Source: Rhipicephalus microplus
Taxonomy: Eukaryota; Arthropoda; Arachnida; Ixodida; Ixodidae
Assembly: GCF_043290135.1 (NCBI RefSeq)
Contig: NC_134705.1
Coordinates: forward strand, 61,593,771 to 61,657,770
DNA: 64,000 bases
Reading direction: 5' to 3'
In this document: positions 33,401 through 42,989 of the stretch, piece after piece
Layout: every line of letters begins with the position of its first letter
Numbering within the stretch: the stretch's first letter is position 1
Translations under genes and position numbers: made by a program
Notes under the pieces: generated by a model
Database searches by the model: none
The model's input: only the letters and a program-made list of their open reading frames with translations
What the model was told of the DNA's origin: nothing

Positions 33401-34458
33401 TCTTGCTGCTCTCCTAGACGTAGTGGCAGACTGATAACGCCCAAATGATGTATTTTGCTTCCTTCGTAGTTAGTAAGTACTGTGGTCGATGGCCGCACCA
33501 TGGTCGGCAAACGCATCCTGCGAAAGTACGAGTACGGCAATATGTTCGCTTGCGCTCCTGTATCCACTTTCAGTTCTGTCGGGTGCCCGGCAAGGTCCCC
33601 TGCCACCGTCCAATCCTGATTTTTGGACACGTTTCTGATTTGTACCGTGAGAACTTGAATGTCTTCATCGGTAGCGTCCGAGGACTCCTCCAGTGCATCT
33701 TCTGTTGCAGCGACGCCTAACTCATGAACGCCGCGTCTACTCCTGCAGCAAGCTGCAAAATGGTTTCTTTTGTTGCACAGCGTGCACGTTTTTCCAAACG
33801 CTGGGCAGCGTCTTGGTCCGTGAATCTTGCCACAGTAGCCACAGCGTCGACGTTGTCCGCTCGTACGAGACTGTCCGGCAGCGTTTGCAATTTTTTCGAC
33901 TCTCTGCACTTTCGCTTCGCTTTCAAGAGCCCGGTTCTGCGTTGCTGCCAGTTCCGCGGCTTTGCAGATTTCTACAGCTGATTCTAGGGTTAAGTCCTTC
34001 TCCTGAAGCAGGCGTGCACGTAGCTTCTTGTCGACGATACCGCACACTATCTGGTCCCTCACCATCGAGTCCCTAAGTTCGCCAAAATTACAAGTCTGTG
34101 CTTTCAACTGAATATCGCGCAAAAACTGTTCGAAAGGTTCACCATCCTGTTGTTGCCGACTGCGCAGAACGTACCTCTCGAATGTCTCGTTGCACCGAGG
34201 CGTGCAGTAGTCTTCGAAGGCTTTGACGATCGAGTCATAGTCCTCTCGTTGTTCTGCTGATAGAGGTAGGGTGTTAAACACTTCAATTGCCTCTGGGCCC
34301 GCGACGTGTAGAAAGATGGCAGCCTTCTGTGCTGGCGTCCGTTTCTTGTTGGTCTCAGTAGCTTTGAAGTAGAGTTCGATTCGTTGGCGGAACTTTTTCC
34401 AGTTGTCGGCCGGAGTATTTGTCAGTACAAGTGGCTCGGGTGGTGGTAGGCAGTCCAT
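30466..34458 (-). CDS. Gypsy-2 gag-pol polyprotein, single open frame (1330 aa)
   Basis: One uninterrupted frame carries every domain of a Ty3/Gypsy element. Gag (residues 1-240) has two CCHC knuckles at 206-218 and 225-237. The protease has the VDTGAQ motif at 298-303. RT spans about 430-610 with YVDD at 575-578. RNase H (about 720-850) starts with SADAS. Integrase has the HHCC zinc motif (H936, H939, C969, C972) and a DD35E triad at D1000, D1053 and E1089. The chain ends RRAPTRFADYIT. All catalytic residues I can locate are intact. Gag and pol are fused without a frameshift. The start is the first ATG after the primer-binding site. The ATG at 34458 also lies next to identical LTRs, so the copy is young and may be functional. 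The product packages, copies and integrates the element. Confidence 0.93.
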   Translation of the reverse strand: MDCLPPPEPLVLTNTPADNWKKFRQRIELYFKATETNKKRTPAQKAAIFLHVAGPEAIEVFNTLPLSAEQREDYDSIVKAFEDYCTPRCNETFERYVLRSRQQQDGEPFEQFLRDIQLKAQTCNFGELRDSMVRDQIVCGIVDKKLRARLLQEKDLTLESAVEICKAAELAATQNRALESEAKVQRVEKIANAAGQSRTSGQRRRCGYCGKIHGPRRCPAFGKTCTLCNKRNHFAACCRSRRGVHELGVAATEDALEESSDATDEDIQVLTVQIRNVSKNQDWTVAGDLAGHPTELKVDTGAQANILPYSYFRRMRLPTMVRPSTTVLTNYEGSKIHHLGVISLPLRLGEQQENISFFVVKRGKQVLLGLNAAERFGLISRVHDVSSRSDVSTDWVTEFPELFHGLGCIRRPYSLAMKDDARPTIMPPRKVPHALRAPLKQELARMVSQGIICKMEEPSDWVSPLVLIMKKNGRMRICLDPRYINRSLKREHYQLPSREEIEAELAGAVMFTKLDANSGFHQIPLDEDTSKICTFSTPFGRYRFLRLPFGIASAPEVFQKAMTEVFENLPGTRVYVDDILIWGASKEQHDQRLRAALMAARKAGLTLNKEKCLFAKAEVKFLGDCISKEGIKPDASLIECVANMQKPSSKQEVQRFLGIMNYFGKFIPNLSKRTDALRSLIKNDVEFIWEVHHDKEWKDLIKALTSAPVIAVFDPLKQTKLSADASSFAVGAALLQLHDQDWRPVGYASRVLSKAETKYAQIEKEALAVTFACERFREFVLGLSVTVETDHRPLLAISQKNLSEMPPRLQRYFLRLMPFDIKLQYVPGKHLLVADTLSRIPGTQPSDGESEQDVCIHATRVLASIVSENTKTELTSAILADPYLKQVVEALQEGRPVSGELAPCLSELSYVDGVLLRGSRVVIPKSLRRSMLQRLHEGHLGMSKCKARARLLMYWPGMNADIKSLISKCATCQHFAYRQPSEPLLSREIPTRPWQRIGVDLFDHGGKRYLVAYCAYSNYPEVEQLPQSTSQVVVDTLGTMFARHGIPIEVCTDGGPQFTSREFRQFAVKYDFTHTISSPHFPRANGLAEKGVQVVKRLLKKSEYAGEEFWVALLNYRISPLIDGRTPSQLLMGRMLRGRLPDFSSASTSSVRKHPQDHGKGIPLTPLSEGDVVRIRNDKGWFPKARVEKLAGPRSYIVCTDEGRRYRRNRQHLKRTPEHLDPLDDKDVAPIIPSPIQHRQHSTSDTAPDLTTASASRKERHPSQQAPASDALLNQSAARAPPIASQPSRDPDVVPSQHKVTCQAQEAADSSLRRSTRPRRAPTRFADYIT

Positions 34459-34480
34459 CTTCAGCGCAGGGTTCGACTGT

Positions 34481-34496
34481 TACACTTCTGACACCA
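34481..34496 (-). other. Gypsy-2 primer-binding site
   Basis: On the minus strand TGGTGTCAGAAGTGTA follows the 5' LTR without a gap. It begins TGG, complementary to a tRNA CCA end. I have not assigned the tRNA. Confidence 0.8.
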
Positions 34497-34656
34497 TGTT
34501 CTGCTTTACGCGCTCAGCAAAGACACAACCACACGAGACGCTAGCTAGCAAGGGACTGTTTATTGATGGCTGCCGCGCCGCGCGCGCGCCCTCTCTCAAG
34601 GTGGCCAGGTGAGGTGGGATCATCCCGATTTATTAAGCGGTGGCCCGCCTGGTACA
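34497..34656 (-). repeat. Gypsy-2 LTR (5' LTR by transcription)
   Basis: Identical to 30293-30452 over all 160 bp. Zero differences implies a recent insertion. Promoter elements must lie here, but I see no clear TATA box. Confidence 0.95.
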
Positions 34657-35539
34657 CGCTCTTAACCTTTTTTTTATTTCTATATGAGGCGACCGTAAAA
34701 TAAAATCAGTGTGCGTTGAGTAAGCGTGGAGTGCGGTTTTTGTTCTTCTCTTCGGCGCTTAGCGCCAACCCGCGTGTTCGGGCTGGTCTGCGTCCCCGCC
34801 GGCTGCGTAGGTCTCCATCGGCCGTCTTCTTCTGCTTCGTCGGGACCAGCCAGCCCCCAACACAGCAATGTCGACGAGGACCCGTAAGAACCCATTTCGT
34901 TCTCCGTGTTCATCTTTTTCTTGCTTCTAACGGACCTACCCTGCTAACCCTAGACGCTCTTTGTTCCCAGCAAGGTGGCTACTGCGTGCTGCGTCGCTTC
35001 ATTCCTTCTTCATTACGCTACGCCGCCTCTGTCGTCTTCTTCAAACAGTGTACTGGCGTCAATTTCGTCTCGTCTGCACCTCTCCATTCTTCTTGTTTGA
35101 AATGGCGTCTCCTATTTTACCTCTCCTATTTCTTCATTCACCCGGAGACCCGCCACTTCCGTGGGCGGACTGGAAATTGGTGTTTCAGGCCTACGCAGAC
35201 GCGGCCGGGGAGGTCGCCAGCAAGCCCGAGCGTCGCTAGGCCCTGCTGCTCAACGCGTTGGGCCCTGCCGGGTTAAAGCTCTTCTGTACTTTGGACGCCA
35301 CCAATGCGTCGCCGACGCCAGCGTCGGGCGATGCCTTCAAGAATGCTGTTGCTCTTTTCGATGAGCATTTTAAACATGTCTCGTGTGATTATCTCGCACG
35401 CGTAAAATTCCAAGAAAGGCGACAATTGCCGGGCGAGCCAGTCGCCGAGTTCATTACTTCTCTTCGAACGCCCGCCGCGTCGTGCGGCTTCGGCGCGCTT
35501 GAGGACGATATGATCCGCCATCAGCTCTTTTCACCGGGG

Positions 35540-38500
35540 CATAGAGAAATAAAGGTTAAGAGTGGACACTCCCATAGACCCCAGCGGCCCAATTGACCCT
35601 AGCACACCTAGTGGTTGGTGAGAGCGAGTGGCGTGCGCTTCCTGTTTCGGTTTCACTGGCGCAAATTTTGAATTACTTTGCATAACCGACGTTTGGCTAT
35701 GACGAAAGTTCATGATTTCAGACCACTATTCATCGCCCAAATGGATAGTTTTTGTAGGTCGTTTTGATTTAGCGATTCCCTGCTTTGTTTTGTTCAGTGG
35801 TTCGTGCGAATCGGTCGTGACGTAATTTTTATTTCGATTAAGTTTTAATAAAGAGAGATGCAGGTAATGATAATTCACTACGGTTTTATTCATCGCGCTT
35901 GTGTTTTTCTTTTGGAACGAGTGATCAATGTATATATCAGTCAAAGAGACAGAGTATTCGTAATGTTTTATTCGAAGGCAAGGTAGAGTCTGAGAATATA
36001 AAAAGCACAATATGACAAAGGTAGACAACAAATGCCTCTCGCCTTACAAATAAATTGTAACAAATACAGAGAGAACACAGACAACGCACACATCGCTAGA
36101 GTTGGCAGAAGCCGAGAAGCTGGTGAAGTATGACACACCGGGCCAGTGGGTAAGTAAGGATCTATGGCAAAAACACAGCGCACAATGCTGATGAAGAAGG
36201 AAGAAGTGACATATACACAGCAATGAAGTCGCGAATCACGCCTGGGGTTAACCGAAATAATGCATATAAAAAAAGAGCACACAGAAACCACACGACACAA
36301 TACAGCAGAAAGGCAAAGGTGCAGTGTGCTGGCTGTGCTTAAGAACAGCTAGTCCAAAATAAAAAAAAAAGCAGACTTGATGCCTGCTTGTCCTCAGAAA
36401 GGTAGGGCTTTGCAGCTTGCTCACTACGTGAAAGACAAACTTTATGCTACAACACTGGCAGGTTTTGTGGCTTTTGTTATGCGTCGCCTTCATCAAAAAC
36501 TTAAGATCCCAAGTGATTTGCGTCTGGGTGTTGCTGTGACGCTTGCGAGCTAAAATAGATTGTAGTCATCACTTATCCAGAATTGTGGACCTTAATTGGT
36601 GCTACGAGAGCGGTATTACAGGGCTAATAAATAGCAAAAAGAAACCACTTTGGCTCATTATTTTTTCACAAAGGCTCTACATCGTACGTCATCACACAAA
36701 AGCTATATAAAAATAAAATGGCAGCGTCCGCAGCCCCATCAAACGCTACAAGTTTGAGTATTCTTTTGAAAATTTTGATGGGCGAGATGAGGAGGTTGAT
36801 GAGAAGCTAAAATACGAAAAGCGTGATAACGTGAACCGTGCCCACTTCATACTGTGTTCCTTACCCGCTCGAAGACATTTCAACAAGCGGTTTTGTTATC
36901 GATATATTACTTGAGCTGGAGAGATAAAGCATACACAGTGACCAAGCGAGCCACAGTAAAGTGTACAGTTCGCCCGCATTTGCTACAAAACTACAGACAG
37001 GATACCCAACATTCTTTTTAAGGTTATGCAAATAACTTCGAGCGAATACACAGTGTCCCTACTCCTCATAGCGGGTAACCTAAACAATGTATGCAACGAA
37101 GGAGTGGCTAGCCCAGTTGAGCTGAATATAAACATATAAGACCATAATGAAGTCTGCTGTAACGAAGTAATAACATAACAAAGCTATTGCAGGATTCGGC
37201 TCAACTCGAATACTTTAGTGTAAACCCGCCGTAAATTGCTAACCTTTGAACTTGTCAAGCTGTATGCCTGAGATTGAAGACTGGAACCTAACCCTATCTA
37301 AGTTTCGGTTCACAAAACAACGCACATGCCAACATAAACGAACCCGGCAAAACATTTTCAGAAACTTCGCGCGACACCCAGCAGAGCAGAAATGAAAATC
37401 GCCAACACTTGACAGATGGTGATACAAAACATCGCACACTTTCAGGTGATGTGCAGTGGCCTCAATTACGGCAAGAAAGTGAGATTCAAGTTGTTGTACG
37501 TATGCAAAAGCTGCTTCTGATGGCACAGTGAGATTCCCAAAAAGTTTGCTGGGGAGATGGTATCCTTTGAGCATTGTGAAATACTGGTGGGTACCCTTAA
37601 GCGTCTCACTGTCGTCTTTCAGTAACTGTGGGCAACTGCAACCGTCACATGCATTCCGAAGGAAGTGTTTCATGAGAAAACCAGCTACATAATGTGCAGC
37701 GGAGTCATCGATAATATGGGAGTGAACGTTTGTCCCAAGTTCAGAGAGATCGTCTAGAGCGGGAAAGTCGTCAGGCTGTGGCTGTGCACACTCCTCATTA
37801 TCCACAAGAGACGCACTGGTGAGGGAGAATGGCGAGAGCTGCTCCTGGAGGAGGTCACCTTCATCATCCTCGACATTTCCGTATTCTGACAGCTTGAAGA
37901 GTTTTCTTATACAGATGTGCTTCAGGCCACAAATGAATTGTGCTACATTGGGGTTGGTGTTGCAACCCTGTTTTTGCCTAATGTGGCCAAATATGTTCTC
38001 CAGAGGATCCTGTTGAAGCCTGCGTGTTAACAGGTATTCAAAATTGTAATTTTTGGAGAGGTCGTCCCATAGTTGACAAATTGCCTGAATTGTAATTTGC
38101 CAACCTACGATGGTTTGTGGTTGACGTCTGCCAACAAACTGCCATGATGCAATTCAGGGAAGCTGGCCTCGGAGGAAGTCAATCAGCTCTGAATCATTTT
38201 TCATGATTGCATGCCGCAGCTTTTGCGAAGTTCTTTTTTTACTCGAGCTGTTCAAGGCATCGAAAATCCTGTCCATACGATCACAAAATTGAGCTGTAGT
38301 GATGGCCGAGGCAGGCAGCACCTTCGCATACACCAATGCCGTGATAGCAATCGAAACTGATGCACTGAGGACCTGAGTGGCTCTGCTGACCTTCATATTA
38401 GAAAAAAGTTTCTGATGAACGTGCCGTTCAGTCAACTTTGGAGCCAATCGCAACCGCAACTCATGTGAGGATTGGTAAAGGCTTACAATAAGCGACCAGT

Positions 38501-41500
38501 TAACGATGTCATCCCCAATGTATAACTTGTGTGCTTGGACATTATTGTGCGTTGTTTTAATTAAATGCGGAACATCAAAAATGTAATATACCCGCTCACC
38601 ATTAACTTCAAAAAAAGTCTTTGCTACAGTCACTCTTAGTTGGTTAGCGAGACTTACATTTGAACTGCCCTGGTCACAAATGACTGCTTTCACTGCAATA
38701 TTGATGCTTCTAAGCTCCAAAATGAGTGACACCAGGAAGTTATGCATAACAGATGATGGTGTTGATGTGTGCCCTACAGTAAAAGCAACCGGTTGAACCC
38801 ACTTTCTCGAAACGCCAACAAGAAGAAAAACCAGTGCTCAATCAGCGATGGTTGAAGTGCGATGAGTGCCATCATCTGTAAAACCCTGGACAACGTCTCT
38901 TGCAGCATCATAGTACAAATTCTTTTTGAGTGCTATTTCGTCGAAACCTAAAGCGCACACTCGGTCCCGTTCATTCCAAGCATGAGTATTTGTTGCAATG
39001 GAAGAAAGGATTCCTGGAATTATGCCCGGAGTCATCTTTACATTAGCTAGCCACCTCCTTAATGAACGCCGGGAGGGCAAAGAAAAATATGGAGCCAGAA
39101 ATCGGTATGCTCGCGGACCTCGGAAGTTTAAGTGAAGAGCAAATTTCTTGAACCACACGGGAAACCGCTTGCCCTTGCGTTCAGGCCTCAAGTGAACATG
39201 TGCAGAAAGAAGTTTAAAAACCTCCTCGGTGACGTGCGGTCGGATAACTTCAAGGGCCTTTGAAGTCGATGACGGTGCTTGGTGAGGCTGTCTCCGCAGT
39301 CTTTTGATAGTTTTCCGCTGTGCTGCTACTTTGGCTTGCAGATGTTTAATGGTTTGCTTGTACTTCATTGATGGAGACATTGTCGCTGGCACACAGGAAC
39401 GCACTGCAATAAACAAAAAAATGGATGTAAAAGCGAAGAACAACTAATCCCATACGAGCACTTTCCTCGCTCTTTCAGACCCAAGGTGCACAACTTTCTG
39501 TGGTGCAAAGTTTTCAATTCAACTACCTAAAAACAAACCATTCACAATGATTACAATACACAAAAAAAATAAAAATCACTGAGAGCCCACCCTTACATTT
39601 TGTAAGTGCACACGTAGTGTCCTTTTGAGGATAGTTTCCTCAGAATGTCCTAAACATAAAATAGCACATTAAAAACAGCTGATATAAAAGCATAGTCACC
39701 AGTTTTTCTAGGGCACTCAGGCGTGGAGCTGTTGGCGGGGACGTCTTCTGGAGGGTTTTGTGAAGCTTGTTCAGTGCCTCGGACAGTGCTGTCGGAACAA
39801 TCTTGCGAGCGGCCTGCGGAAGTCTCTATATCAATCCACTCTGGTGTTGAAGTGAACATACAACTTACCGGTCACACAAGTTCCTTTTGTGTCAGCTGAA
39901 TGACTGGTTAAGGTTTTCTCCGGCAAGACGAAGTCAGCGGAAATTCTTTCACCAGCTACAAGGGAGCTGCCACCTGCAGAGGTTTGGTCGACAGTCAATT
40001 TCGGTAAAAAAAAGAAATCGTGACACTGAACGCACCCTATGCATCGGGGCACCTCAATGTGTGGGAGCCGCTTTTTGAAGCCTCTACCGCAGGTCCTGAA
40101 GAAATTAAATTACAACAATGTATCAGTAAGAGGCTTAAAATAACACAAACTGAAGCTCATCCGCACCTTGCAGTGCCGCTTCTGCAGCCATGTCACAGTC
40201 ACTACTTGAAGCAACGCTCAGAGAACCTGCATATATGTGCAGTTGGTACAAGTTACAAAGCTTTTAGCATGGGGAAACTTAAACAGCTCTTTCAAACGCA
40301 TAAATTGGTCGAACGTGGAAGAAAAGAGAAGGCACCAACTAGGAAACAAGTAATTTTTCATTTTTGGAATTATCAACAGTGGCAGCTTTCACTGATCAAA
40401 GGTATACGTACATGTGCACTCAGGCTTGAAGATAACGTGAAATAGCCCTTTAAAGTCTTTTAAAACAAGTCGCGCAGGTCAAGAGCATCAAAAAACGACA
40501 GAAATGTAAAGCTGCTGTTAGGAAGGTAATAGCCCACAATTCACCAAATTTAAGACTTTCCAAGTGTTACTTCTATAGTGAGGCTTCTCCATCGGCTACA
40601 ACGATCTTCACGGTTAACTGTCGCCACTGGTTCAATAAAAGTGGCTGCTATTGCACACATTTGAGTTTCAGTCAATCACTTACATGGTGCAGCTGGTTTC
40701 ACACTGGGAACAGCCATTCTTGTAAGCCTTGTGTGCCCAGGGTCCATGAAACTTTGAGCAGTAAAATGGTCGCTACAAACCCTGTACGTTGCGTTCAATA
40801 GGCTGGCCGGCTTACTAAGGAGATCATCGCGTCCAGCATACTGCATCCATGCTTTCATCCTGCATTGGCAATGAACTATCAGCTGAAAGGGGAAGTGCTT
40901 GAATAGTGATTTTTTATTGTTACCCTCACTGAGCAAGTACGAACAGTAAGCCTAAGACATGCAAACCATACAAAAGCTTTAACACACCTGCCGTCCCGTG
41001 GTATGCGGAAGAAACTCGTCCCAGGCTTCTTGTGGGTTCTGCCATTGTTGAAGCACCACGATACACAGCAGTAGCTGCCGTAGCTTGGACCGCCGGACGG
41101 CATGGCGTCAGCGCGGTCTGAAAATGTTAGTAAGTGGATGCTTCGCTGTCAAATTACGAAATAGATATGTGCACGTCATAAGTGTACCAACAAACCCCTT
41201 TGAATGATTAGCTAATCGATGCACAATACAAAACCAGTGATACATCTCTGACCCATAAAACTCTGACTTGCGAAGATATACGTCAAGACCACGTACAAAG
41301 ACCTTCAGAAGTTTCCAGGCCGCTATCCCTTGTAATGCAATGGTATCGTGGCCTGGGAACTTTAGAATACCTTCGTACGTACGCAGTATCAGCAGTACCT
41401 TGGGAAGAAAAATCGTAGTTGAAATTTATGCGGTAAAATTGTATTGCAAACGTCAAAAAATTTGTGAGCAGCTTGCACTAGTGGCACAAGGCTAGCGAAA

Positions 41501-42389
41501 AAACGAAGATGATGGCCACTTGGCTAGTCCAGATTTGCCTCCGGCACACCAAGAATTATTCGTGTTCCGAGCCTTCGGGAAACGCGTCGTGAAGCATGCG
41601 AGGCCCAGCGAATGCTTCTCAATATTTTGCACCGAGCCTATGACCTAGCTGTCCAGCTACGCTCAGCGCACAGACGCTGGCGTCCATGGCAGAAGCAGCA
41701 CGCGTCGCCTCGGCTTGACGCCGTGCCGCCTTTGCTATACTGCATACGTTGCACAATGTTCCCGTCTAGCCGCCACATAGAGCCACAAACTTTCTTTTTA
41801 GCGAACCTTCCAGTCCTTACAAGCTTCAGAAAAAGGTTACAACTGCGTGAATGAGACGCCACGTGAGAAACAAACTCGCACACTCGAAGCGGAACGTGTG
41901 TGTGTGCATCTTTCTATGTTTATTGCATGGTGTCTTATTCGCGCAAGTGTAACCGCTTTCTGAAAAAATGACCCAACAAGACCAACAACATGTCATTCAA
42001 CAAGCTTCGCTTGAAAACGTGCCTCACCTGTTATCTCACGCACGAAAACGCCGACGCAGCCGACGTTGACGAAAGCGACGAAAGCTTCTCGCTGTCAGTC
42101 ATGCATGGGCTTGTCGCTGGGTAGATGGTGTTTATGACAGTACGGCTGAAGAAAAATAATCGCGTAAGGTGTGTTGAATAAATTGTTTTTATTTATAAAG
42201 AACATACCAAATTGGGGCGTATAATTATTATTTTGTAAAAATGATTCTGTTGCATTGATTATAACTGTTTTTTTTTGCGCTTGTGCCCTCTGACGTTTGG
42301 TGAGAGCACTAGTTCGTTACGTAGTCGTGACGCACTTCCTGAGGCCAGGTTTCGCGGAGTGTCCGCTCTTGTTTTCTTCTTTCTCTATG
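35540..42389 (-). mobile_element. THAP/P-type DNA transposon, copy B
   Basis: 6.85 kb, inverted relative to copy A and largely the same sequence. Ends: CATAGAGAAATAAAGG at 35540, and the complement of CATAGAGAAAGAAG ending 42389. Flanking duplication ACCGGGG at 35533-35539 and 42390-42396. It has an imperfect terminal inverted repeat with a GAGNGGACACTCC block. It encodes the same THAP transposase as copy A, also broken but at different codons. It lies in the gag region of Gypsy-1. Confidence 0.9.
37239..41103 (-). pseudogene. THAP-domain P-type transposase, copy B (broken)
   Basis: The gene matches copy A exon for exon. The THAP finger is split between 41103-40988 (CCVSWC) and about 40858-40684 (CSDHF, AVPSV). 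The core runs from about 39403. The tryptophan codon that is TGA in copy A is intact here. Positions 38747-38154 are open through CDQGSSN and the segment frameshifted in copy A, and 37805-37239 gives the C-terminus ending QLDKFKG. Its own lesions are a TGA at 38838-38840 where copy A has CGA, and a TGA at 38154 where copy A has TGG. Most lesions are thus private to each copy, so both inserted from good copies and decayed separately. Confidence 0.85.
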
Positions 42390-42989
42390 ACCGGGGTAGC
42401 CTCGCAAAACGTCCGCTGCCGCATGCTTCAAAAGGGCTCCTCCATTTCATTATCCGAAGCCCTCTCGATTGCGCGAGAGGACGAGCTTATTCGCTCCCAG
42501 TTGGAGCAATTCGCTCCGCATTCAGTGCAGCAACTTTCTGCTGCGGGGGGCCAAGGCGGTGGCTTTTTGTTTCACGGGATGCGTCAACATGGCGGCCCTT
42601 CGTCTCGGCGTGGCGGCCAACATGGACACCCGCCTGCACAGTGCTTTCGTGGCAGCCAACATGGCGGCCTCTCTGCGTCGCGGGGGCGAGGAAGCCGGCA
42701 ATATGGCGACCCCATTCCGGCAAAATCCGGTTTTCAGGAACAGCACCGAGCTCCTAACTTGCGTTCGCAATTTTCTTCTCCAAGCGCAACCGCGCATTGC
42801 TTTCGTTGCGTATCGGCTCGGCATTTAGCCAATTTTGCGCAGTGTCCCGCGAGAAACCGCACTTGTCTTGCGTGCGGAAAAATCAGACATTATCAGTCCG
42901 TATGCAATTCCCGTCCAGCAAATCTTCCTGAACCAGTTTTTTCGTCTGCTCCTTCAAGCACTGCACAAACCAATACGGTCACTGTTTTA

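Larger units (their letters stand above)
23441..34686 (+). mobile_element. THAP/P-type DNA transposon, copy A (carries Gypsy-2)
   Basis: The left end starts CATAGAGAAAGGAAAAGAC and the right end is the complement of CATATAGAAATAAA. Both continue into an AAGAGNGGACACTCC block, forming an imperfect terminal inverted repeat. CATAGAGAAATAA resembles the known P-element terminus. Without Gypsy-2 (30293-34656) and its 5-bp duplication it is about 6.88 kb, close to the 6.85 kb of copy B. It carries a multi-exon THAP transposase gene at 24734-28603, now broken, and about 1.7 kb of 3' non-coding DNA with an AATAAA near 29880. It sits inside the 5' LTR of Gypsy-1. Confidence 0.9.
21775..34867 (+). repeat. 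Gypsy-1 5' LTR, split by three insertions
   Basis: LTR sequence lies at 21775-21842, 23429-23440 and 34694-34867, about 254 bp in total. It starts TGTGTTCTAGG and ends CCAACACAGCA. It aligns piece by piece with the 3' LTR (46518-46585 plus 53959-54147), with three differences in the first 68 bases. The 1.58 kb P-type element sits between the first two pieces, and THAP/P copy A (with Gypsy-2 inside it) between the last two. The conserved CTGTAAAATAAAATCAG segment near the second join includes an AATAAA. Confidence 0.85.
35102..42960 (+). pseudogene. Gypsy-1 gag, interrupted by THAP/P copy B
   Basis: The first part (35102-35539) starts MASPILPLLF and has an in-frame TAG after KPERR (35237-35239), then ALFDEHF...EFITSLR and DDMIRHQLF, which are capsid-like. 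The reading continues beyond copy B from 42397 (VASQNVRCRMLQKG, SLSEALSIARE). A Gly/Gln/Arg-rich stretch follows (about 42545-42720), then two Cys/His knuckles: CFRC...HLANFAQC at about 42798 and CLACGKIRHYQSVC at 42864-42905. The two parts are not in the same frame after removing the insertion, so a small indel also occurred. Gag forms the particle and binds RNA. Confidence 0.82.
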
